Part shown: piece after piece, positions 20,528-29,273 of the stretch
How the letters are laid out: each line of letters opens with the position of its first letter
Numbering within the stretch: the first letter of the stretch is position 1
Origin: Lelliottia nimipressuralis
GTDB taxonomy: Bacteria; Pseudomonadota; Gammaproteobacteria; Enterobacterales; Enterobacteriaceae
Length of the DNA stretch: 64,000 nt
NCBI RefSeq assembly: GCF_004402045.1
Contig: NZ_SOMG01000021.1
Location: forward strand, 1-64,000
Reading direction: 5' to 3'
Program-made: the position numbers and the translations under genes
Notes under the pieces: generated by a model
Database searches by the model: none
Told to the model about the DNA's origin: nothing
What the model saw: the letters and a program-made list of their open reading frames with translations, nothing else

Positions 20528-20698
20528 TTACTTACTGCTGCCGTGGCTGTTTTTACCCCCTTTTTTGCCAGCCTCAGATGCGCGTTGAGGATCATTTTTA
20601 AAATTACCCCCGCTATGCTGGCCACCTTTACGGCCTGCTTCTGATGCTCTTTCACGATCTTCAGCGAAATTACCTGAACCACCACGATGGTTTGCCAT
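20528..20698 (-). CDS. ymdF: YmdF, KGG-repeat (con-10-like) stress protein
   Basis: A 56-residue ORF read by hand on the minus strand. It begins MANHRGGSGNFAEDRERASE and has two stress-repeat motifs ERASEAGRKGG and QRASEAGKKGG spaced 22 residues apart. It is very hydrophilic with no Cys or Trp. The ribosome binding site GGAGG precedes the ATG, and a strong terminator follows the stop. The same gene sits between rutG and wrbA in E. coli. Family members are general stress proteins of unknown biochemistry. Confidence 0.9.
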   Translation of the reverse strand: MANHRGGSGNFAEDRERASEAGRKGGQHSGGNFKNDPQRASEAGKKGGKNSHGSSK

Positions 20699-21686
<988 letters not shown>

Positions 21687-21706
21687 CACCCAACAGGAGG
21701 ACAAGC

Positions 21707-21934
21707 ATGCCAACTCAAGAATCCAAAGCTCACCACGTGGGCGAATGGGCAAGTTTACGCAACACCTCTCCGGAGATTGCCGAAGCTATCTTTGAAGTCG
21801 CGAAGTACGATGAGAAGCTGGCCGAGCAGATTTGGGAGGAAGGTAACGATGAGGTGCTGGTCCGCGCCTTCGAAAAGACGGACAAAGACTCGCTCTTCTG
21901 GGGCGAGCAAACCATCGAACGTAAAAACGTCTAA
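21707..21934 (+). CDS. yccJ: YccJ family small protein
   Basis: Encodes 75 acidic, soluble residues ([20 protein letters not shown]). It follows wrbA by 20 bases behind CAGGAGG and shares its terminator, so it belongs to the wrbA transcript. The function is unknown; position and sequence match E. coli YccJ. Confidence 0.93.
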   Translation: MPTQESKAHHVGEWASLRNTSPEIAEAIFEVAKYDEKLAEQIWEEGNDEVLVRAFEKTDKDSLFWGEQTIERKNV

Positions 21935-21940
21935 TCGTTT

Positions 21941-21970
21941 CCCCCCGCCGCAGCGGGGGGTTCTCTTTTT
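21941..21970 (+). terminator. rho-independent terminator of wrbA-yccJ
   Basis: CCCCCCGC and GCGGGGGG arms followed by TTCTCTTTTT, between convergent yccJ and agp; it slightly enters the end of agp. Confidence 0.85.
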
Positions 21971-23210
21971 ACTTCGCCGCGTTGTTCATCACCGCATTGA
22001 ATTTATCGACAGGGCAGAAACCGTTCGCATCCACCGGGCAACCTTTCAGCTCCAGCGTCACGCGCTGCGCAGGCGACTGCAGCGACAGCACGCTAGCGTT
22101 ACGCAGCTGCTCCGAGCTCTGATAAACATACTCAATTTTCATCAGCTCCTGGTTGGCATTTTTGTCATGCCAGCGCTGGAAGACAATTTTGCCGCCAATC
22201 GGGGTGCGCTCCTGCTGGTCGTGCAGCTGGTACGGTTTGAAATCCAGCGCGGTGAGCAGGGAAGCAATGTTCGAATCATGCCCCACCAGCAGTGTGATCT
22301 TAGGCGCTTTCGCCTGCTCGGTGACCAGGGTTTTATCAATGTACTTCACCAGCGGTTTCGCCACGTTTTGCGCCACCTCGGTGGAGGTAAAGAGCGAGTC
22401 CTGGTAACCGTTTTTCAGCTTCGAGAGTACGCGCCACTGCTGGTCAGTTTTGATTTCACCCCAGGCCACCTGGTCGGCCGGGAAACCTTCGTAATACTGC
22501 AGCGTGAACGCATCGACCAGCGAGTTACCCACTTTCAGCGGCCCGGATACACCTGGCTCTTTTTCATAGTCGGCGCTGAAGGTATCTTTCGCGTCCGCCA
22601 GCGAACAGACCTTTTTCTCTTTGCACGACGGGGAATCGGCGTAGTTCGTCATCTGCTCCAGCAGCTTATAGCTTTCTGTAAGCTGCATTTTCTGCCGCTC
22701 GGCCTCCATCGCCTTCAGCGCTTTTTCGCGGAACTCAGGCGAGCTATCGGTAATCACCGGGTTGAACGTCGGATCCATGGTGCCCATTTTTTCCTGATGA
22801 TGTACGGGCACATCGCACCCCGGGAACGCGCCGGTAATGAAGAATTGCGCGGTCGCGACGGTACGCTGCAGGCTGTTGGCATAGGCATAAACGCTATCCG
22901 CTGGCGGGCATTCGCCGGTCTTGATCATTCCCTGCTGTGCCAGCCACTCGCGCATGTAATGGCCCATATAGACCTCCAGCACACCGCCTTTGGTGGTGAG
23001 CTGCCCGCCCGGCACCTCCCACTCAGGCCACTGCTTCGGCGTCGATTGCTCCAGCACGCTGCCGTTGTTGGCAAGCGGCGCGCGCAGGTTGTGACGACTC
23101 ATGATTAAAACTTGCTCCAGCTGATACCCTTCCGGCGTCTCTTGCGCCTGCACGCCAAACGTTGCTGAAATGGAACCGGCGACTGCCAGCGCGAGTAGTG
23201 CTTTTCTCAT
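21969..23210 (-). CDS. agp: Agp, periplasmic glucose-1-phosphatase
   Basis: Encodes 413 residues with a Sec signal peptide ending near GVQAQ. It is a histidine acid phosphatase: the N-terminal [10 protein letters not shown] carries the RHN-type form of the nucleophilic RHGxRxP motif, and VGHDSNIAS carries the late HD proton donor. The RHN variant is typical of glucose-1-phosphatases, not phytases. It frees glucose from glucose-1-phosphate in the periplasm. Position next to yccJ is as in E. coli. Confidence 0.96.
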   Translation of the reverse strand: MRKALLALAVAGSISATFGVQAQETPEGYQLEQVLIMSRHNLRAPLANNGSVLEQSTPKQWPEWEVPGGQLTTKGGVLEVYMGHYMREWLAQQGMIKTGECPPADSVYAYANSLQRTVATAQFFITGAFPGCDVPVHHQEKMGTMDPTFNPVITDSSPEFREKALKAMEAERQKMQLTESYKLLEQMTNYADSPSCKEKKVCSLADAKDTFSADYEKEPGVSGPLKVGNSLVDAFTLQYYEGFPADQVAWGEIKTDQQWRVLSKLKNGYQDSLFTSTEVAQNVAKPLVKYIDKTLVTEQAKAPKITLLVGHDSNIASLLTALDFKPYQLHDQQERTPIGGKIVFQRWHDKNANQELMKIEYVYQSSEQLRNASVLSLQSPAQRVTLELKGCPVDANGFCPVDKFNAVMNNAAK

Positions 23211-23323
23211 CCCTAATTCCTCACTCGTTTTAAAATGTCGCGTTCAGTGTGACAGATTCGTGACAATTTTCCGGGAAGCATTTCTCAAACTGATGATTAA
23301 CCTGCTTACGGTGTGTGCCGATT

Positions 23324-23340
23324 AGTTTTATAATAAAACC
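23324..23340 (+). promoter_or_regulatory. probable HxlR operator, site 1 (autoregulatory)
   Basis: AGTTTTATAATAAAACC, a near-perfect palindrome 23 bases before the regulator start. The same 17-mer pattern recurs twice before the neighbouring dehydrogenase gene, with 14 of 17 matches each. Confidence 0.6.
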
Positions 23341-23362
23341 ATACCCCACCGGAGAATTAGCT

Positions 23363-23806
23363 GTGAAACGTACCCGCCTTGAAGAGAGCACCTGCCCCGT
23401 CGCCCGTTCGCTGGATATCATCGGCGACTGGTGGTCGCTGCTGATTGTTCGCGACGCGCTCCGCGGGGTGACGCGCTTCGGCGAGTTTCAGAAAAGCCTC
23501 GGTATTGCGAAAAACATGCTGACCACGCGGCTAAAGCTGCTGGTTGACGAAGGCATCCTCACGCTGCGTCCCGCCTCCGACGGTAGCGCCTGGCAGGAGT
23601 ATGTCCTGACCGACAAGGGACGCGCCCTGCAGACGGTGCTGGTTGCCCTGTCGCAGTGGGGCAATGAATTTTTGTTTGCTGAAAACGAATGCGGCACCGT
23701 ACTGGTCGATACCGAAAAGCGTAAACCCCTGCGTAAACTGGCGCTTATCGCCGACGACGGGCGCGAACTGACGCCTGAGCAAATCGTGGCAAAACTCCCC
23801 TCCTGA
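23363..23806 (+). CDS. HxlR-family winged-helix regulator
   Basis: Encodes 147 residues from a GTG start with GGAG ahead of it. The winged helix spans about residues 10-100 with Cys10 in ESTCPVARSLDIIGDWWS, the cysteine position used for redox or electrophile sensing in several HxlR proteins. A second Cys lies in the C-terminal extension (ENECGT). It precedes a short-chain dehydrogenase on the same strand. Three related palindromes lie before it and before that gene, so it probably controls both. Confidence 0.85.
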   Translation: MKRTRLEESTCPVARSLDIIGDWWSLLIVRDALRGVTRFGEFQKSLGIAKNMLTTRLKLLVDEGILTLRPASDGSAWQEYVLTDKGRALQTVLVALSQWGNEFLFAENECGTVLVDTEKRKPLRKLALIADDGRELTPEQIVAKLPS

Positions 23807-23846
23807 TCGCGCCCGACGGCAAAAGCACAAAATGATCGCAAGAAAT

Positions 23847-23863
23847 GGTTGCATTATAAAACC
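23847..23863 (-). promoter_or_regulatory. probable HxlR operator, site 2
   Basis: Complement reads GGTTTTATAATGCAACC, matching site 1 (23324-23340) at 14 of 17 positions, in the gap between the regulator and the dehydrogenase gene. Confidence 0.6.
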
Positions 23864-23883
23864 AAATCACAGAGAGTTAATTA

Positions 23884-23900
23884 AGTTTCATATTGAAACC
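23884..23900 (+). promoter_or_regulatory. probable HxlR operator, site 3
   Basis: AGTTTCATATTGAAACC, a palindrome that matches site 1 at 14 of 17 positions, 33 bases before the dehydrogenase ATG. Confidence 0.6.
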
Positions 23901-23932
23901 AAATAACCCACTCTGCTTTGAGGTAACACACG

Positions 23933-24727
23933 ATGACTACGCAAATCACTACCGCCCTGATCACGGGTGCGTCTTCCGGAATTGGTGCCGTTTATGCCGA
24001 TCGTCTTGCCGCGCGCGGGGTCAACCTGGTGCTGGTCGCCCGTCGTGAGGAACGGCTGCAGGCGCTGGCCACCGACCTGCGCGAGCGCTATGGCGTCGCG
24101 GTCGATGTTCTGGTGGCCGATCTGACGGATGAAGCCGGGATCCGCGCCGTGGAAGAGGAACTGCGCAGCAATACCGCCATCGATACGCTGGTTAACAACG
24201 CGGGCACCGCGCAGATGGTACCGTTCCTCGCAGGTGATGTGGCGCAGCATCAGGCAATTAACACGCTGAACACCACGGCGCTGATGCGTTTAACCTACGC
24301 TATCCTGCCGCGCCTGGCGCAGAATAACCGCGGCACGCTGATCAATATCGCGTCCGTGCTGGCCCTGCACGTGCGGGCGGGCAGCGCGCTCTACAGCGCC
24401 ACCAAGGCGTGGGTGCTCAGCTTTACCCGCGGGCTGCAGGAAGAGTTTGCCGACAGCAACGTGCGCATTCAGGCCGTGCTGCCTGCCGCCACGGCGACGG
24501 AGATCTGGAGCCATTCGGGCGTCACGGTTAACGATCTGCCGGAAGGCTCGGTAATGACCACCGACGATATGGTGGATGCGTCGCTGGCGGGTCTGGATCA
24601 GGGCGAACCGATCACCATCCCACCGATGCATGACGCTGGCCTGTGGGATCGCTACGAAACGGCACGTCTTGAGCTGTTTAACAGCGCGCGTACCGGTATT
24701 CCGGCACCGCGCTACGTGAAACAGTAG
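23933..24727 (+). CDS. short-chain dehydrogenase/reductase (classical SDR)
   Basis: Encodes 264 residues. The nucleotide-binding GASSGIG is at residues 12-18, NNAG near residue 88, and the catalytic Ser/Tyr/Lys in SALYSATKAW. Arg residues after beta-2 (ARREERLQ) suggest NADP preference. The substrate is unknown. It lies 126 bases after an HxlR regulator with two shared palindromes in the gap, a pairing that often marks aldehyde or quinone detoxification, but that is only an inference. Confidence 0.85.
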   Translation: MTTQITTALITGASSGIGAVYADRLAARGVNLVLVARREERLQALATDLRERYGVAVDVLVADLTDEAGIRAVEEELRSNTAIDTLVNNAGTAQMVPFLAGDVAQHQAINTLNTTALMRLTYAILPRLAQNNRGTLINIASVLALHVRAGSALYSATKAWVLSFTRGLQEEFADSNVRIQAVLPAATATEIWSHSGVTVNDLPEGSVMTTDDMVDASLAGLDQGEPITIPPMHDAGLWDRYETARLELFNSARTGIPAPRYVKQ

Positions 24728-24728
24728 C

Positions 24729-25088
24729 CTAACGCTCCAGCTGGTCGCCGTACTCGCTCATCCAGGCGGCCAGCGGTGAGAGCGCATTTTGCAGGGTTAA
24801 CCCGAGCGCGGTGATTTGATATTCCACGCGCGGCGGGATTTCCGGGTAGACCGTACGCGTCACCAGCCCGCGCTGCTCAAAAAGCCTAAGCTGCTTCGTC
24901 AGCTCTTTTTGCGTAATCGGCGCTGCCGCCCGCAGCAGATCGCCAAAGCGAACGGGCGTATTGAACACAATCAGACGATAGAGAATCGGGATCGCCCATT
25001 TACCGGAGATCAGGTTTACAAACTGCGTCATCGGGCAGGTATAGGCCTCAGATTTTTTTTCGCAGGCCACATCCAGCATTTCTGCCAT
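24729..25088 (-). CDS. HxlR-family winged-helix regulator (second copy)
   Basis: Encodes 119 residues with the HxlR winged helix (CPMTQFVNLISGKWAIPILY to LTLQNALSPLAAW). A conserved Cys opens the domain. It is transcribed away from an SDR gene; the 100-bp gap between them holds a 10-bp inverted repeat that is a natural operator candidate. It is different in sequence from the HxlR protein at 23363-23806. Confidence 0.87.
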   Translation of the reverse strand: MAEMLDVACEKKSEAYTCPMTQFVNLISGKWAIPILYRLIVFNTPVRFGDLLRAAAPITQKELTKQLRLFEQRGLVTRTVYPEIPPRVEYQITALGLTLQNALSPLAAWMSEYGDQLER

Positions 25089-25104
25089 AGCACACCTCTT
25101 GCCT

Positions 25105-25147
25105 CGTTAGTATCCATTTGGTACCTGGTTTCCTTTCGATACTAACG
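25105..25147. promoter_or_regulatory. inverted-repeat operator candidate between HxlR and SDR genes
   Basis: Exact 10-bp inverted arms CGTTAGTATC (25105-25114) and GATACTAACG (25138-25147), separated by 23 bases that include GGTACC. Located centrally between the divergent starts. Each arm includes TAGTA/TACTA, reminiscent of the TACT-N-AGTA sites known for HxlR/YodB proteins. Confidence 0.6.
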
Positions 25148-25188
25148 TTTCTATAGTGCTTTCTCCAGAGACATTTCAGGAGAAGAAC

Positions 25189-25938
25189 ATGGGTCGTTTA
25201 ACAGATAAATATACGCTGATTACCGGCGGCACCAGCGGCATTGGTCTTGCCACCGCGCAGGCGTTTATCGCCGAAGGCGCACGCGTTGCCGTCACCGGAC
25301 GTAACCCGGACACCCTCGCCGAAGCAGAGCGCATTCTGGGCGATAAGGCCTGGGTGATCCCGACCGATGCGGGAGATATTACTGCGCAAAAAGCGCTGGC
25401 GGAGACGCTTGCCGCCCGCTGGCCACGCCTGGACGCGGTGTTTCTCAACGCCGGCGACGTGACGCACGCGCCGCTGGAAGCGTGGCAGGAGGATGCCTGG
25501 GATCGTCTGCTGGGCATCAACCTGAAGGGACCGTTCTTTTTAATTCAGGCGCTGCTGCCGCTGCTGAATAATCCGTCCTCGGTGATCCTGTGCGGCTCCG
25601 TAAGCGCGCGCATCGGCCTGCCCACCAGCAGCGTGTATGCCGCGAGCAAGGCCGCCCTGCTGTCGCTGGCGCGTACGCTGTCGGCGGAGCTGCTGCCGCG
25701 CGGGATCCGCGTCAACGGCCTGAGCCCCGGCCCGGTGGAAACCCCGGCCTTTACGAAAACGGGCTTAAGCGAAGAAACGCTTAACGCGATGATGGCGGAG
25801 ATCATCAAGCTTGTGCCGCTCGGCAGAATGGGCTCGACGACGGAGCTGGCAAAAGCCGCGCTGTATCTGGCCTCCGACGAGTCCAGCTACACGGTGGGCA
25901 CGGAACTGCTGGTCGACGGCGGGATGGGAAGTTTGTAA
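25189..25938 (+). CDS. short-chain dehydrogenase/reductase (classical SDR)
   Basis: Encodes 249 residues from the ATG behind AGGAGAAG. The cofactor motif TGGTSGIG is near residue 12, the NAGD motif follows beta-4, and the Ser/Tyr/Lys triad is in SSVYAASKAALLS. The end TVGTELLVDGGMGSL is typical of the family. The substrate is not known. It is divergent from an HxlR regulator that probably controls it. Confidence 0.88.
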   Translation: MGRLTDKYTLITGGTSGIGLATAQAFIAEGARVAVTGRNPDTLAEAERILGDKAWVIPTDAGDITAQKALAETLAARWPRLDAVFLNAGDVTHAPLEAWQEDAWDRLLGINLKGPFFLIQALLPLLNNPSSVILCGSVSARIGLPTSSVYAASKAALLSLARTLSAELLPRGIRVNGLSPGPVETPAFTKTGLSEETLNAMMAEIIKLVPLGRMGSTTELAKAALYLASDESSYTVGTELLVDGGMGSL

Positions 25939-25939
25939 C

Positions 25940-26443
25940 TCAAAAGGCGCTGATGCCGGTGACAATGCCGACATACAGCGCCGCCCATACGCAGGCGGAA
26001 AGCAGGCTGACGGCGTAGACCTTGACTGCATTCAGCCTGAGCATCCCCGCCGCCAGCGGGACGATGTAACGCAATACCGCCAGAAAACGCGACGTAAAAA
26101 GCACGATGACACCGTTCTTTTGCAGCTGATGCTGTACCCGTAAGAACTTATCGGCATGCTTTGAGGTGAAACGCGTGACCAGCCGGGTGTGCCCCATCAG
26201 CTGGCCGATGTGGTAGTTCAGCACCGACCCCACCGTTGCCCCCATCACCACGGCCAGCCACGCCAGCGCCGGATGCATACTCGCCTGGCTAACGGTAATG
26301 CCCGTCAGCAGCATCACCGAGGCGGGAGGCAGCACGGAGGAGATCAGCACCGTCGATTTACTCAGCGCCATCACGAATAACAGCGCGAACAGATGTGCCG
26401 GATACAGCGCAAAATGATTCAGCAGATTATCAAACCACGCCAT
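25940..26443 (-). CDS. DedA-family inner-membrane protein
   Basis: Encodes 167 residues with several hydrophobic segments. The DedA/SNARE-associated hallmarks are visible: GATVGSVLNYHIGQLMG, and FTSRFLAVLRYIVPLAAGM with the conserved Arg residues. Family members are membrane proteins linked to lipid-carrier recycling and membrane homeostasis. It is slightly shorter than E. coli DedA proteins (about 200). It is convergent with the SDR gene, with one base between the stops. Confidence 0.83.
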   Translation of the reverse strand: MAWFDNLLNHFALYPAHLFALLFVMALSKSTVLISSVLPPASVMLLTGITVSQASMHPALAWLAVVMGATVGSVLNYHIGQLMGHTRLVTRFTSKHADKFLRVQHQLQKNGVIVLFTSRFLAVLRYIVPLAAGMLRLNAVKVYAVSLLSACVWAALYVGIVTGISAF

Positions 26444-26600
26444 TTCCCTCTCCTCCGTTGATTATTTAATCCTCCATTAGAAATGAATTATCTTAAATAA
26501 ACCGTCAACGCTTTATTAATAAGATTCTCCTAAACCGTTCTTAAACATTATTTAATTTCCTGAGCGGCAATATCAAATAAGCGTATTATCCCTCTCGTTT
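26444..26600. other. AT-rich intergenic segment before the ERIC element
   Basis: No gene is seen. This AT-rich stretch should hold the dedA promoter (minus strand) and may hold the promoter for the riboswitch-mgtE transcript, which would then read through the ERIC element. Confidence 0.4.
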
Positions 26601-26727
26601 TATACCCTAAATAATTCGAGTTGCAGGAAGGCGGCAAGGGAACGAATCCCCGGGAGCGTACATAAGTACGTGACTGGGGTGAGTGAGTGCAGCCAACGCA
26701 CCTGCAACTTGAAGTATGACGGGTATA
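26601..26727. repeat. ERIC element (127 bp, full length)
   Basis: The element begins TATACCCTAAATAATTCGAG and ends GAAGTATGACGGGTATA, the standard inverted ends, with the internal CATAAGTACGTGACTGGGGT core. It is exactly 127 bp, the canonical full length. It ends about 4 bases before the M-box. Confidence 0.95.
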
Positions 26728-26730
26728 CAA

Positions 26731-26900
26731 CGATCTCGTTATGGCGAGGCTCCTGTACAAATACACGTTATCGCTCTGGTGGGTTCGAGAGAACCGGCAC
26801 AGGGTAAAACAGGCACTGTCGAATCAAGGCTTTGTCAGTATAACTTCCCTCGCGGGATACGGTGTACAGTGCTGAACCCAGGACGTGGGGATCTCCTTTT
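26731..26900 (+). promoter_or_regulatory. M-box (ykoK leader) magnesium riboswitch, probable
   Basis: Conserved M-box blocks are seen in order: TCGTTATGGCGAGGCTCCTG at 26735-26754 (compare the Bacillus CGTTAGGTGAGGCTCCTG), ACAAATACACG just after it, then about 85 bases later GTGTACAGTGCTGAA (compare CATACAGTGCTAAA). It lies 58 bases before the start of an MgtE-type Mg2+ transporter, the usual M-box target. The ending helix and the expression platform are not resolved. Confidence 0.8.
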
Positions 26901-26957
26901 CGACATGCCCTGTCTTGCTCGCCCCTGAGAGATTTTATTATTCAAAGGGAATTCACT

Positions 26958-27959
26958 ATGTCTTACGCTATTCATAACCAAAATCTGGCATTCAATGACA
27001 GCGCCATCGCGCAATATATGAATACCGATTTTATCGTCCTCGATATTTCATTATGCGTGGCGCTGGCGCGCGAGCAATTCTTCGAAAAATTAAAAGACGA
27101 TGATATCCCGTCGCATATTTTCATAGAAGATAATGGCCGCCTGGCGGGCATGATTGCCGTGCGCAAATTGCTGCAAACCGCCGACACGGTACAGCCGGTG
27201 AAATCGCTAATGATTGCGCAGTTTTTGCAGGTCAAACCGGAGGATGAACGTGCCGATGTTGCCGGACTGCTGGCGCACGGCGGCGCAGATGTCGTGCCGG
27301 TGGTCACCCACGGCAAGCTCGTCGGCTGCCTCACCGAACGTGAAATTGCGCATCTGCTGGAAGATGACGTCACCGAAGATGCCCAGCTTCAGGGGGCGAC
27401 GCTGCCGCTGGAGAAGCCCTATCTGGAAACCAGCCCGTACAGCCTGTGGAAGAAACGCTCCGTCTGGCTGCTGTTGCTGTTTGTCGCCGAAGCCTATACC
27501 AGCTCGGTCATTCAGCATTTTGAAGAGGCGCTGGAGTCCGCCATTGCGCTGGCGTTCTTTATTCCGCTGCTGATAGGTACGGGTGGCAACAGCGGGACAC
27601 AGATCACCTCCACGCTGGTGCGCGCCATGGCGCTGGGGGAAGTACACCTGCGCGACGTTGCCCGCGTGCTGCGAAAAGAGATGACCACGTCGCTGATGAT
27701 TGCCGCCACGCTGGGGATTGCCGGGTGTATTCGCGCCTGGATGATGGGGATTGGGCTGGAAATCACGCTTATCGTCAGCCTGACGCTGGTGTGCATTACG
27801 CTGTGGAGCGCCATCGTCTCGTCCGTGATCCCCATGGTGCTTAAGCGCTGCGGCATTGACCCGGCGGTCGTCTCCGCGCCGTTTATCGCGACGCTTATCG
27901 ACGGTACCGGGCTGATTATCTACTTTAAAATCGCGCAATATACGCTGGGGCTGGAGTGA
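26958..27959 (+). CDS. CBS-domain MgtE-type magnesium transporter
   Basis: Encodes 333 residues from the ATG behind AAAGGGA. Two CBS domains (about residues 15-75 and 80-140) precede an MgtE membrane domain of about five helices with LIGTGGNSGTQ, the pore and ion-site region, and a C-terminal PFIATLIDGTGLIIYF. The usual N-terminal MgtE_N regulatory domain is missing, making it shorter than typical MgtE (about 450). Under a probable Mg2+ riboswitch it should be made when Mg2+ is low. Confidence 0.87.
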   Translation: MSYAIHNQNLAFNDSAIAQYMNTDFIVLDISLCVALAREQFFEKLKDDDIPSHIFIEDNGRLAGMIAVRKLLQTADTVQPVKSLMIAQFLQVKPEDERADVAGLLAHGGADVVPVVTHGKLVGCLTEREIAHLLEDDVTEDAQLQGATLPLEKPYLETSPYSLWKKRSVWLLLLFVAEAYTSSVIQHFEEALESAIALAFFIPLLIGTGGNSGTQITSTLVRAMALGEVHLRDVARVLRKEMTTSLMIAATLGIAGCIRAWMMGIGLEITLIVSLTLVCITLWSAIVSSVIPMVLKRCGIDPAVVSAPFIATLIDGTGLIIYFKIAQYTLGLE

Positions 27960-27969
27960 TGTGATTCCT

Positions 27970-28040
27970 TGCAGGTGGCGCTGCCGCTTACCCGGCCTAC
28001 CCATCCCGTAGGCCCGTGCAAGCGCAGCGCCGCCGGGCAA
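27970..28040. repeat. BIME: two REP units in opposite orientation
   Basis: A REP unit ending TTACCCGGCCTACC is followed by an inverted unit beginning GTAGGCCCGTGCAAGCGCAG, between convergent mgtE-like and hpxK genes. Confidence 0.75.
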
Positions 28041-28043
28041 CAC

Positions 28044-29273
28044 TCAGATCGCACCAAGCGTTCTTACCGCCCGCCCAAACGCCTCAATCGCCAGGGCAAC
28101 ATCCTCAGCCATCACCGATTCCGCCGGATGGTGGCTGACGCCCCCTCTGCAGCGCACAAACAGCATTCCGACCGGCCAGCGTTCCGCCAGAGCAATGGTG
28201 TCATGCCCGGCGCCGCTGGGCAGCGATAATGAGCGCCCCTGCACCGATTCAACGGCTTGCCCCAGCAGATGCTGCAAACGCGCATCGCACGGCGTGGCGG
28301 CGATCCGGTAAAACTCTTCGGATGTAAAACGCATCCCTCGCCGGGCAGCTATCGTCTGCGCCAGCGCCAGCAGTTCAGTGAGCAGCGCGTCAAGCGGTGC
28401 ATCCTGCGGGCCGCGAATATCCAGCGAGAGCGTAACCTCGCCGGGGATCACGTTGACCGCACCCGGCAGGCAGCGCAGCTCACCGACCGTCGCCACCAGA
28501 TTGCCGCCGCGTTGTCGGGTGGTGTTTTCAATCAGTACCATCCATTCGGCAGCGGCGGCCAGCGCATCTTTGCGGTGATTCATCGGCACGGTGCCCGCAT
28601 GCCCGGCCTCGCCGGTAAAGCGGCAGTTAAGGCGGCGCGCGCCGTTAATGGCTTCCACCACCCCCAGCGCCAGCCCTTCCTGCTCCAGACACGGTCCCTG
28701 TTCGATGTGCAGCTCCAGACAGGCGCTGAAATCGTCCTGATGCCGTGCCGCCAGCGCCACGCGGGCGGGGTCGAGCCCGGCCTGCACCATCGCCTGCGCC
28801 ACGCTGATTCCGTGAGCATCACAGGTCTCCAGCCAGCCCTGCGGCCAGGTGCCAGTGATGCCGCGGCTGCCTAACAGGGTGATCCCAAAACGGGTTCCCT
28901 CTTCGTCGCCAAAGCCGACAATCTCAATCGCCTGGGCCAGATGCAGCCCCTGCTGATGCAGGCTGTCCACCACTTCGATGGCCGTGAGCACCCCGAGCAT
29001 GCCGTCGTAGCGCCCGGCGTTGCGCACGGTATCCAGATGCGAGCCGAGCAGCACCGCCTGCGCCCCTTCCTGCGCGCCTTCATAGCGTCCGCAGATATTG
29101 CCCACGCTGTCCTGCCAGACGGTCATTCCCGCCTGGCGCATCCACTCTCCGACCAGCTGGTTGGCCTGCAGATGCTGGGTGGAGAGGTAGACCCTCGTCA
29201 GCGCATCCGGGGTTTCGCTGATGGCGGCCAGCGCGTCGGCGCGCGCCATCACCCGTTCTGCCGCCGGGCTCAT
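28044..29273 (-). CDS. hpxK: HpxK, allantoate amidohydrolase
   Basis: Encodes 409 residues of the M20-type metallo-amidohydrolase family. Metal ligands are visible: H79 and D81 in GSHLDTV, D90 in GRYDGMLG, and the Glu pair in GDEEGTRFG (E124-E125). It hydrolyses allantoate to ureidoglycine, CO2 and ammonia. The ATG overlaps the hpxJ stop (ATGA), so a longer upstream start inside hpxJ is unlikely. It is the last gene of the six-gene ABC-hpxJK operon. Confidence 0.93.
   Translation of the reverse strand: MSPAAERVMARADALAAISETPDALTRVYLSTQHLQANQLVGEWMRQAGMTVWQDSVGNICGRYEGAQEGAQAVLLGSHLDTVRNAGRYDGMLGVLTAIEVVDSLHQQGLHLAQAIEIVGFGDEEGTRFGITLLGSRGITGTWPQGWLETCDAHGISVAQAMVQAGLDPARVALAARHQDDFSACLELHIEQGPCLEQEGLALGVVEAINGARRLNCRFTGEAGHAGTVPMNHRKDALAAAAEWMVLIENTTRQRGGNLVATVGELRCLPGAVNVIPGEVTLSLDIRGPQDAPLDALLTELLALAQTIAARRGMRFTSEEFYRIAATPCDARLQHLLGQAVESVQGRSLSLPSGAGHDTIALAERWPVGMLFVRCRGGVSHHPAESVMAEDVALAIEAFGRAVRTLGAI

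Noticed and set aside
21777-23108. 443-codon plus-strand frame through yccJ and agp
   Set aside because: It crosses a terminator and opposes agp; agp has a signal peptide, catalytic motifs and conserved position.
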